A DNA stretch of 41,165 nt from Pseudomonadota bacterium (GTDB lineage Bacteria > Myxococcota_A > UBA796 > GCA-2862545), in the NCBI GenBank assembly GCA_023954855.1, contig JAGSGY010000050.1:1-41165 (forward strand), written 5' to 3'. The notes below the pieces were generated by a model. It was not told the DNA's origin. It did no database searches and was given only the letters and a program-made list of their open reading frames with translations. Position 1 is the first letter of the stretch; each line of letters begins with the position of its first letter. Positions 17,501 to 24,703 of this stretch are shown in pieces. The position numbers and the translations under genes were made by a program.

Positions 17501-17658
17501 ACGACCACGAGGCGCTGGCCGATGAGTGGCTCGAGGCCGCCGACCCGAAGGCGTACAAGAAGAAGAAGAAGGACGAAGCCAAGGCCGAGAAGAAGAAGGC
17601 CAAGAAGGGCGAGTCCGACGACGAAGAGAGCGAGGAGAGCGAGGAAAGCGAGGAGTAG
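14539..17658 (+). CDS. Secreted M16 (pitrilysin-type) metalloprotease
   Basis: A 1039-residue zinc protease with signal peptide residues 1-23 (LSSAQ). The first M16 unit carries the inverted zinc motif HFLEH at 99-103 and the third ligand Glu180 in EVIRNELR. A second M16 unit from about residue 575 (LGNGMRVVILP) lacks HxxEH, which is the usual active/inactive pairing in one chain. The last 36 residues are unusual: a Lys-rich run, then an acidic run of Asp, Glu and Ser. An AGGGAGA lies just before the ATG. It is single-gene, ended by a strong TTCG-loop terminator. It probably degrades peptides in the periplasm or outside; the substrate is unknown. Confidence 0.92.
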   Translation: MRSFKTQSLALALALFVPTLSSAQEDAGETIEVVGDTRPERPAMRPMMSEYDLVSQRFVFPTGLVVLMQPDHSEPLIGITTLFDKGSTSDPQGKEGIAHFLEHMWFQSHHGDLPKTWDVLAEIGCDLNASTADDWTNYMSVCPSNQLSTLMKLSSLRMTDPTTGVPPERIDSEREVIRNELRMRYENGGSSVLAYMNAALFPPDHPYARLGIGTHGSLDNIKYEDIVKFGEDHYRPENATITIVGDFDPQVASSLIFENFDLTLLHPDLTQDHLFKYPRPGIDSPDETNPEHWLWGAWDPATVDTDDKKPLDLSGEPPNRAEGVGMEPMPAYDQTVAEYDAPVDDRVVYLAWSVPGAYQGQDSMMTLAANVVGNYINLGLKQAAVPGVLDGSGCFALESKLNTKILCGIPIKDNARGDYIATKALDQIAPIWNPDLYMSLDNQLGTFQNAQLAQILGSLDRFSGIGPGSRATDIAHHAHYTGRAQYHSDAMEEVMTIKGQQIAQFAEKWLTRDRAAMIVLNPLPEDEITKDSSESDYAGASAENDTVTFTIDPKEVTPELIQTETALPNMSDMRDYKLGNGMRVVILPHGEAPIADVRIIAYGGEKTEPVGLGRLAWRFQTAYEFDARMIAGTSTAGGMGADSDSYQLTIPNGNLDGALWIMREHVETLKPYTAGKPDYIKRLRKGLVGNWNSVGWHVGQVRREHVLGAEHPMSYDYRYEDIETFQDWGASDIGGYLNSVWQPANVTLLIVGNVRPGEAETLASKYFSSWKPRAGVVEQQMPAITGDINPGESRVLLFDDERKTQTDVTLSCPGAPATSENTAARGVFGTLLSDDLFQYLRADLGVTYGAYGGIRTGPGGTSEITMGGLFQNDAVAVSVKAFQDALVRYESGDFDADAMQLVKLNQARKYVIRQQSSAQMAGRIGAVIEDRREWDHISKYPERLAAVDTDQIKALFGSCSDHVLITAVGPVDVMKPALDEAGIAYEVYDHEALADEWLEAADPKAYKKKKKDEAKAEKKKAKKGESDDEESEESEESEE

Positions 17659-17677
17659 AACCTCCGCTTCGCATCCC

Positions 17678-17705
17678 GAGAGGGGGCCTTCGGGTCCCCT
17701 CTTTT
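17678..17705 (+). terminator. Rho-independent terminator after the M16 gene
   Basis: GAGGGGGCC-TTCG-GGTCCCCTC forms a 9-bp stem (one G-T pair) with a stable TTCG loop followed by TTTT. It lies 20 bp after the M16 stop codon and just before the convergent M15 gene. Confidence 0.92.
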
Positions 17706-17707
17706 GC

Positions 17708-18253
17708 TCAGGGGCGCTGCCCGCGTCGGACCTCCGCGAGAGAGAGCTTGACGGGCTGAACATGCCCTGGGTCCCATCCAAGATCATAGGCCGCCCAGCG
17801 CGCATCGCGCCTTGACCAGGTTCCTCCGGTCGTCAACCCGTGTGCGAGGGCGACCCGCCGCAGGGCCTGGTAGAACGCGCCGAGCGCATCGTGGTCGCCG
17901 ACACGACGCGCATCGAGACCCGCGTGACCGAGGTCCACGGCCAGGCCATCGGGCTCACCTTCTGGGTCTATGGCGTTGTGGAAGCCGAACGAGACCGTCG
18001 ACCAGCCCTGATCCCGGTAATACTCCTGGCGGTCGAGGTCCCTCCAGGTCTCACGCACCACGGGCTCGAACCCCTGCGTACGTAGACTCTCGAGCACAAG
18101 GTCGACGTCAGCCCGAAACGCGGGGTGAAGGTCATCGAGGTTGCGCGACGCCGTTCCCGGCATGCGTAGAGAGGAGGCGAGGAGGCCGAGGGCGCAGGGT
18201 CCCACGAGCGCGGAGGTCGATGCCGCTCCGGCAAGCCAGCGACGCCAGCTCAC
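17708..18253 (-). CDS. M15-type peptidase (D-Ala-D-Ala carboxypeptidase/endopeptidase-like)
   Basis: A 181-residue protein with an N-terminal hydrophobic segment (about residues 8-32) and a C-terminal M15-like domain. The pattern SFGFHN, then GLAVDLG, then DPGHVQ supplies His, Asp and His in the order of the M15 zinc site (compare CwlK and VanY). A preceding region, RTQGFEPVVRETWRD, matches the typical start of these domains. It should cut peptide stems of peptidoglycan. The long frame starts at 18451, but GTG 18253 overlaps the upstream gene's TGA (GTGA) and gives a proper signal sequence. It is the last gene of the operon headed by the penicillin-binding protein, consistent with a role in wall remodelling. 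Confidence 0.75.
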   Translation of the reverse strand: MSWRRWLAGAASTSALVGPCALGLLASSLRMPGTASRNLDDLHPAFRADVDLVLESLRTQGFEPVVRETWRDLDRQEYYRDQGWSTVSFGFHNAIDPEGEPDGLAVDLGHAGLDARRVGDHDALGAFYQALRRVALAHGLTTGGTWSRRDARWAAYDLGWDPGHVQPVKLSLAEVRRGQRP

Positions 18254-18822
18254 CAGAGCAGGTCGAGCTCTCGCTCGACGCGCTCGAGGTTGTCGGCGAG
18301 TGGTTCTGCGTAGATCGAACCGGGGTACCGGTCCAGCAAGTCGGAAAGACCCGCCTGGACCTCTCGGAGAACGGCGGTCCGCTCGCTGCGAGGTCCACTT
18401 CGGCCTTCGAAGTAGCGCCCACCGAGTCGCTCGCGCTCCGAGGCCACCCAAGCGTCCACGACCTCCGCATACAAGACGGCCGCGAGTGGGTCCTTGCGCA
18501 CCGGCTCGAGCAGTGAAATCGCCCGTTCTGGGTCCCCGGAACGCCAGGACTTCCGTGCCCGGGCCACCCGGAGCTCAGCGGTCACTTCGTCCGCTTCAAC
18601 GAGCCCAGTCGGGAGCTCGGGATCGAGATCCGAGCGAAGCGAGAGGATCAGCTTCGCTGCGGCACGCTCCACACTCGGATCGGCGCCACCAATCGCGAGG
18701 GCGAGGGCGAGCTCCCGCACCTCGGCGCTCTCGGCTCCATCCGCCACCTGCATCCATCGCTGATCGACGGCGAGTGCAGAGGAGGACCACAGCAACAGAC
18801 ACCCGATCAGCACTCGACTCAT
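18250..18822 (-). CDS. Exported helical protein, unknown function
   Basis: A 190-residue protein with signal peptide residues 1-18 (SSSALA-VD). The rest is alpha-helical, Ala/Glu/Leu/Arg-rich, with a SWRSGDPERAISLLEPV segment that resembles a TPR helix pair, though no full TPR array is clear. It is joined to the penicillin-binding protein gene by an ATGA overlap and to the M15 gene by a GTGA overlap. That context suggests a periplasmic helper of wall synthesis or turnover, which is inference. Confidence 0.7.
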   Translation of the reverse strand: MSRVLIGCLLLWSSSALAVDQRWMQVADGAESAEVRELALALAIGGADPSVERAAAKLILSLRSDLDPELPTGLVEADEVTAELRVARARKSWRSGDPERAISLLEPVRKDPLAAVLYAEVVDAWVASERERLGGRYFEGRSGPRSERTAVLREVQAGLSDLLDRYPGSIYAEPLADNLERVERELDLLW

Positions 18823-21800
18823 CTTCCACCATCCCAGATTGACGGACGCTTGCCCGCAGCTTCGCGACGTAGGCGGCGACGCTCTTTGAGCGCCTCGACA
18901 ATCTCTTCGGTTCGCGGCGCAATCCGAATCGGACGAGGGCGCGCATCGAGATGAACTGGAGCAGCCGGGGCCGAGGACTTGCGCGCGAGAACGGTCGAGC
19001 CGTCAGCCGGTCCCTCTCCGGCGAGCGCCAGACCCTGGTCTGGGTCCACGGCAACCTCCACGAGGCCAGCGGGGTACTCGACGGCGAAGCCCTTCTCACC
19101 GGCATCCCAGGCAGGCTCGTCAAGCAATCCGCGTGAAGCGAGACCGCGTGCCAGGCCAATCCAGGCCGGAAGTGCGCCGCTGGAACCTGCGATGCGAATA
19201 CGGCCCTGCTCCATGGGACGGTTGTCGTCGTAGCCGACGTAAACGCCGAGGGTATAGCCCCCCGTCGTGCTGAATCCGGTGGAGCCGCCGTTGGGTACGA
19301 ACCCAAGAAAGGCCGAGTTTCGAAACTCGTTGGTCGTTCCAGTCTTGCCACCGACGGGGACGGTCTGGCCGTCAATCTTCACAGCACCCTTGGCCCGGCG
19401 ACCTGTTCCGTAGATCACCACGTTCTCGAGAATGTCGGCCGTCATCGCGCCAACCTCGGGGACGGCCACCTGCCGGGCCTCTGGTGCCGCCTCGTAGAGT
19501 ACGTTTCCGTCGACATCGAGAATGCGCTCGATCAGTAATCCCGGGGCTGGCGCCTCTGCCACATCCCGAGCGAGCGGGCCCGTTCCGGCGCGACCCTTGA
19601 GGTCCCAGGCATGACCGGTAATCAGGCCCTGGTAGACGCTCGTCGCCTCTTCGAGGGTGATCTCGGAAGCGCCAAGCGGCAGAGACAAGACGGGCTGAAG
19701 CTCGGTCCGAACGCCGTACTGCCGCGCCAGCTCCTCGACGTACCGCAGCGCGAGCAAGATGCGGAAGTCTTGATGCCAGTAGAGCACCTCAGGTGCATAG
19801 AGTCCGGGTGCCGCGGACCCGGCCGCACGGCGAGCCAGACGGCGGCGTCGAAGACCGGAGTCGACCGCTTCGAGCGTGGATAGGTGGATGCGCCCGTCGA
19901 TGAGCACGTCACCCACATCTGGAACCTGCACGTCGATGCCCTTGGTCCCGCCGACCCCACGGCGCGGAGGACCGAGCGGCACGCGAACGGGCTTGCTCAC
20001 CGTCCCAATCGTGCGGGTGGTCAGTACCTCGTCCTCAGCGGTGAACACTTCACCAATGGGGAGGTAGCCCTCGGGCACCGCACCACAGGCGAGCAGGGTT
20101 TGGTCACCGGTGACCTTGGCCGAGAGGTCCGCGACAAACACAGGATCGGGGGCCTTGCCCCGCTGGACGGCCTTCGAGAGCAAGATGTGCTGCGCCTTGC
20201 AACTATCGACACGACTCTGCACATCGCGGTAGTTCCAGGCGAGCGCCGCGCGCTTCACGTCGGCACCGCGCCCCCCGGCCCTATCGACCCGCACCAGCTC
20301 ATCATCGTAGTTCCAGCCGTAGAGCAGCGAGGTCAGCGCCAACGCGTCCTCGGGGTGGCCATCGAGCGCTAGTCCCGACAACGCCTCGGCCTTGGCCTGC
20401 AAGAACAGCCCCTCGTCCACGCGAGAGCGAGTGGGAAGCACGCCGGCCTCTTGAATACGCGTTGCGTAGGCCTTGTCGGACTCGCCCTCCCGCTTGGCGA
20501 GGTCGAGGTCGGCAGCCAGGCCTCGAACCTGCTCGAGATTGAGCTTCTCGGTCAGATGGTAGAGCAGCCAGATCGACGCCAGGTTCTCGGAGTTGACGCC
20601 CGCCCAAGACATCGACACGACGTCCGCCGGCGTGTGGTCGGGACGCGGGTAGTAGAAGGTCGTCGAGTACGGGAACACGTTGCGACTGTTGTCGAGCTCA
20701 TCGGTTGGCTCCCAGCCGAGCTGCAGGGCTGCGTGGAAGATCAGCGGCTTCCAGGTCGAGCCCATCTGACGCAACGCCGTCGAGCGGTTGAAGTTCCGGT
20801 TGTCGTTGCCGCCAACCATCGCGCGGATGCGCCCATCTTGAAGGGCCATCGATGCGCCCTGAAGCTCTGGACGAAGCTCCAGATCACAGCGTGCTGCCCC
20901 GGACTCGGGCACTTCGCGAACGCTCACCCACACCGCGCTGCCCACCGGGATCTGATCGACGAAGCCATCGACAAAGCTGCCGGGAGCGCGCGCTGAGCGG
21001 CTGCCCTTCTCACCCCGCCACACCGCGACCGCCGCGCGAACCATCGCATCGCGGTCGGCCACACACTCATGCCCGCCGAGGTCGAGCATCAAGTGCTTCT
21101 TGCCGCCTTCTGTGCGCAGCTTGGTGACCTCGGCAATCCGGAACTCGTGCGCGACGGGCAGCCGGTCCGGGTCGTGCCTGGGCCCGGAGACGTCGGTCCG
21201 GATGAAGTCGGATGGACCGTGCACCTCGAGCATCGTGCCGACTTCGGTGAGGTGATGCCACAAGGCGTAGGTCGCCTCTTGCTGGGCGCCCGGATCGAGC
21301 GTAGTCACGATCTTGAGGCCGGCGGTCGCCGGGTCGTCGATGCCGGCCTTGGTGAGCACCTGGTCGAAAGGCGCCTCACCGAGACGACGCCCGACCTCGT
21401 CGAGGACGGCATTGGAGTCGTAGCGGAAGGTGCCGCGCCTGAACGGCAGCTCGATGTCGCCCTCGAGGAGCTTCAACGCCTCCATCTGGGTCTTCTGTAC
21501 TTCGGCTAGCCGCGCCTCGTAGGCCGCCATCGCCTCGCTGTCGCCACGCCCGGGCCGCTCACCGGCGAGGTTCTCGGCGGGTTCCTCCACGATGCGCCGG
21601 AGCACGTAGCGCGTGCGATCATGGGCCCGCTGATGGGCGCGGGTCCTGCGGTCCTCGTCCCCGAGGAAGGGGTCGTAGTTGCTCGGGCCCTTGACGAGGC
21701 CGGCCAAGTAGGCCGACTGGGCCAGAGAGAGTTCACTGACGTCGGCGTCGAAGAAGTAGCGGGCGGCGATACCCAACCCACGCCCATTTCCTGAGACATG

Positions 21801-22361
21801 GAACTGGTTCGCGTAGAAGGTCAGAATCTCGGACTTGTCGAAGTGGGCCTCGAGACGAAGCGCATTGACGAGTTCGATACCCTTCGAGCGCAGCGTACGG
21901 TCGGGACGGTAGTAGAGGTTCTTCGCCGTCTGCTGAGTCAGCGTCGAGCCGCCGGCCACCAAGCCGCCGGCCTTGACGTTATCGACCATCGCCCGGGCGA
22001 TGCCCTTTGGGTTCACGCCCTGATGCGACCAGAACGCACCATCCTCGGCCGCCACGATGGCGACCACGTACTCGGCGGGCAGCTCGTCGAAGGGCACGTA
22101 TTGACGGTGCTCATCCGAGAAGAACACGCCGATTCGGGTCTCGCCATCGCGGTAGTAGACCGGCGACTCCTGGGCGATGATCGAGCGGATGTGCTGCCGG
22201 TCGAGATGGGCACCGGGCTCGTCGAGGACATGCCGCTTGTAGAGCACGCCGCCCGCAACGGCGCCGACTAGAGACGCAACCACGCCAAGACCTCCACCCA
22301 GCACCATGAAGCGCTTGAGTAGATGACCGATCCTGGAAAGTCGGGTGGGCTTGTCGGACAT
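18819..22361 (-). CDS. Class A penicillin-binding protein (bifunctional PG glycosyltransferase/transpeptidase), unusually long
   Basis: A 1180-residue inner-membrane enzyme that polymerises and cross-links peptidoglycan. A cytoplasmic tail and membrane helix occupy residues 18-40. The GT51 glycosyltransferase domain has AAEDGAFWSHQG (Glu106) and GGSTLTQQTAKN (138-149). An extra domain follows, about 375-500. The transpeptidase has STWK with nucleophile Ser535, SEN at 591-593 and KTGTT at 1006-1010. The SxN-to-KTG distance is about 413 residues against roughly 120-200 in familiar PBP1 proteins, because some 250 residues (about 610-860) are inserted. The frame opens at 22484, but ATG 22361 follows GGAGAGAG and gives a normal N-terminus. 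It heads a three-gene operon by ATGA and GTGA overlaps. Confidence 0.95.
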   Translation of the reverse strand: MSDKPTRLSRIGHLLKRFMVLGGGLGVVASLVGAVAGGVLYKRHVLDEPGAHLDRQHIRSIIAQESPVYYRDGETRIGVFFSDEHRQYVPFDELPAEYVVAIVAAEDGAFWSHQGVNPKGIARAMVDNVKAGGLVAGGSTLTQQTAKNLYYRPDRTLRSKGIELVNALRLEAHFDKSEILTFYANQFHVSGNGRGLGIAARYFFDADVSELSLAQSAYLAGLVKGPSNYDPFLGDEDRRTRAHQRAHDRTRYVLRRIVEEPAENLAGERPGRGDSEAMAAYEARLAEVQKTQMEALKLLEGDIELPFRRGTFRYDSNAVLDEVGRRLGEAPFDQVLTKAGIDDPATAGLKIVTTLDPGAQQEATYALWHHLTEVGTMLEVHGPSDFIRTDVSGPRHDPDRLPVAHEFRIAEVTKLRTEGGKKHLMLDLGGHECVADRDAMVRAAVAVWRGEKGSRSARAPGSFVDGFVDQIPVGSAVWVSVREVPESGAARCDLELRPELQGASMALQDGRIRAMVGGNDNRNFNRSTALRQMGSTWKPLIFHAALQLGWEPTDELDNSRNVFPYSTTFYYPRPDHTPADVVSMSWAGVNSENLASIWLLYHLTEKLNLEQVRGLAADLDLAKREGESDKAYATRIQEAGVLPTRSRVDEGLFLQAKAEALSGLALDGHPEDALALTSLLYGWNYDDELVRVDRAGGRGADVKRAALAWNYRDVQSRVDSCKAQHILLSKAVQRGKAPDPVFVADLSAKVTGDQTLLACGAVPEGYLPIGEVFTAEDEVLTTRTIGTVSKPVRVPLGPPRRGVGGTKGIDVQVPDVGDVLIDGRIHLSTLEAVDSGLRRRRLARRAAGSAAPGLYAPEVLYWHQDFRILLALRYVEELARQYGVRTELQPVLSLPLGASEITLEEATSVYQGLITGHAWDLKGRAGTGPLARDVAEAPAPGLLIERILDVDGNVLYEAAPEARQVAVPEVGAMTADILENVVIYGTGRRAKGAVKIDGQTVPVGGKTGTTNEFRNSAFLGFVPNGGSTGFSTTGGYTLGVYVGYDDNRPMEQGRIRIAGSSGALPAWIGLARGLASRGLLDEPAWDAGEKGFAVEYPAGLVEVAVDPDQGLALAGEGPADGSTVLARKSSAPAAPVHLDARPRPIRIAPRTEEIVEALKERRRLRREAAGKRPSIWDGGR

Positions 22362-22627
22362 GCGGGCTCTCTCCTCTCGACACTCCTCTGCGAGGAGCAT
22401 GCCAGCGGGTGGCTCCAACGAGAACACCGCTGAGCACCTGTTCATGCGTACCTGACGCCAGAGAGCCCCGGTGGAGGCCCGCATCGAATCCGCAGATCAT
22501 TGCATCAGGTCTGCAGAACGTAGACCGGCCGGGGACAACCGGCCACGGACCTACAAGCAAGAACGCTCGACCCCATCCGAATGCCTTGACAGCCAGCGCC
22601 GGCCGGATAGACGAGCCTCGCAATGCT

Positions 22628-22703
22628 GGCACCATACCCAAGTGGTTAAGGGACGGGTTTGCAAAACCCATATGCGGCGGTTCGAATCCGCCTGGTGCCT
22701 CCA
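22628..22703 (+). tRNA. tRNA-Cys (GCA)
   Basis: A 76-nt cloverleaf. The acceptor stem is GGCACCA/TGGTGCC. The D arm is CCC...GGG. The anticodon loop TTGCAAA sits on a GGGT/ACCC stem with anticodon GCA. The T arm contains GGTTCGAATCC. The discriminator is T, as usual for tRNA-Cys, and CCA is encoded. It stands alone between the divergent PBP and ExbB-type genes and is followed by its own terminator. Confidence 0.95.
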
Positions 22704-22710
22704 TCTCATT

Positions 22711-22739
22711 AAAGCCTCGTCCAACCGGACGGGGCTTTT
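22711..22739 (+). terminator. Terminator of tRNA-Cys
   Basis: AAAGCCTCGTCC-AACC-GGACGGGGCTTTT forms a 12-bp stem with one T-G pair and ends in TTTT. It starts 8 nt after the tRNA CCA end, separating the tRNA from the ExbB operon. Confidence 0.9.
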
Positions 22740-22837
22740 CTGCGTTCTGGGTTCGCTCGTCAGAGAACGTCGCAACTGCCGCACTCGGTGGCCGACCGCG
22801 CTGAGCGGGAGTACAGCCAAACGGAACCGGAGGCACC

Positions 22838-23452
22838 GTGCTCGAAGAAGGCATGCTCTCATTTGCGCTCCTCGGCGCAGGCTGGGTGCTCTATTTGCTC
22901 GTATTTCTCTCGATTCTCTGCATCGGAGTCGCCATCGAGCGCTCGGTGTACTTGATGCGCGACGGCACCAACCACGGCCTGTTGTCGGCCGCGATCGACG
23001 CTTTTCTAAAGAGCGGAGACGCTCCAGCGCTGAAGTCCAGCCTCGACAAGGCCGGCGGTTTCGAAGCCCGCATTCTCGCCAACGGCCTGGAACTCGCTGA
23101 GCACGGCGTTGAGGCTTCCGAGAAGGCCATGACCAGCACGGCGACCGCCGAGAAGATGAAGATGGAGCGCGGACTGGCGGTGCTGGCCACCGTCGGCTCG
23201 AACGCCCCGTTCCTCGGGTTGTTCGGTACGGTTCTCGGCATCATCCAGGCCTTCCACGACCTCGCCGAGAACACCGCTGACGCCAGCGAAGCTGTCATGG
23301 CCGGCATTTCCGAAGCCCTGGTCGCGACCGCCATCGGACTGATGGTCGCCATCCCCGCTGTCGTTCTCTACAACGCATTCAGCCGTTGGGTGAAGGGCCG
23401 CCTCGGCCGCGCCGAGAGCCTCGCGGACCTCGTGCTCGCACGACTTCACTAG
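22838..23452 (+). CDS. MotA/TolQ/ExbB-family proton-channel protein
   Basis: A 204-residue inner-membrane protein with three helices: about residues 8-30, 110-135 (APFLGLFGTVLGII) and 150-172 (LVATAIGLMVAIPAVVLY), with a cytoplasmic loop between the first two. The GLFGTVxGI and ALxATAxGLxVAIPAV segments are the TolQ/ExbB signature. Together with ExbD/TolR it forms the proton channel that energises TonB-type proteins. The start is GTG with GGAGG 4 nt upstream. Gene spacing of 8 bp and then 1 bp to the ExbD and TonB-type genes shows an operon. In Myxococcus the homologue AglR drives the gliding machine; here either TonB or the Glt-like proteins downstream could be the client. Confidence 0.93.
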   Translation: MLEEGMLSFALLGAGWVLYLLVFLSILCIGVAIERSVYLMRDGTNHGLLSAAIDAFLKSGDAPALKSSLDKAGGFEARILANGLELAEHGVEASEKAMTSTATAEKMKMERGLAVLATVGSNAPFLGLFGTVLGIIQAFHDLAENTADASEAVMAGISEALVATAIGLMVAIPAVVLYNAFSRWVKGRLGRAESLADLVLARLH

Positions 23453-23460
23453 GGTGATGC

Positions 23461-23931
23461 ATGGGCGCGAAGTTCTCTGACGACAACGACGTCATCGCCG
23501 ACATCAACATCACGCCGTTCGTCGACATCATCCTCGTCGTGCTGATCATCTTCATGGTGACCGCTTCGACCATCGTCGAGACCTCAATCAAGGTGAACCT
23601 GCCCGACGCCGCGACCGGTGAAGCCACCGAGTCGACGTCGCTCGGCCTGACCCTGCTCGAAGATGGTGGACTCATGCTCGACGGCGTGCGGCTCAGCTCC
23701 GAAGAGCTCGGCGACGCACTCGAAAAAGCCAAGGCCGAGAGCGAAGAAGTGGTCTGCCTCATCGCTGCAGACCGCCTGGTCGCCCACGGCCGCGTCATCT
23801 GGCTCATGGATCTGGTGAAGTCCAAGGGCATCACGAAGTTCGCGCTGAACATCAACAAGGCCGAGATGGTGCCGCCCGATCCCGCATCGGTCGGCGAAGG
23901 CACGGCCAAGCCCTCCAGCACGGGGGAATGA
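23461..23931 (+). CDS. ExbD/TolR-family protein
   Basis: A 156-residue protein with a short cytoplasmic N-terminus, one helix at about 19-38, and a periplasmic ExbD domain. The helix opens with [12 protein letters not shown], placing Asp22 where ExbD/TolR carry the essential proton-binding Asp. The periplasmic part ends in an acidic, Pro-rich tail. Only one ExbD-type gene is present, whereas the Agl motor uses two TolR-type proteins (AglQ, AglS). It is 8 bp after the ExbB-type gene and 1 bp before the TonB gene. Confidence 0.93.
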   Translation: MGAKFSDDNDVIADINITPFVDIILVVLIIFMVTASTIVETSIKVNLPDAATGEATESTSLGLTLLEDGGLMLDGVRLSSEELGDALEKAKAESEEVVCLIAADRLVAHGRVIWLMDLVKSKGITKFALNINKAEMVPPDPASVGEGTAKPSSTGE

Positions 23932-23932
23932 C

Positions 23933-24702
<770 letters not shown>

Positions 24703-24703
<1 letters not shown>

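Noticed and set aside
22527-22544. GGCCGG-N6-CCGGCC inverted repeat upstream of the PBP gene as a terminator
   Set aside because: No T-tract on either strand and no gene end nearby; GC-only palindromes this short are expected in such DNA.
22471-23100. A 209-codon + strand frame covering tRNA-Cys and the start of the ExbB-type gene
   Set aside because: It runs through a tRNA and its terminator and overlaps a strong ExbB family gene in another frame; the product is Arg-rich and featureless.
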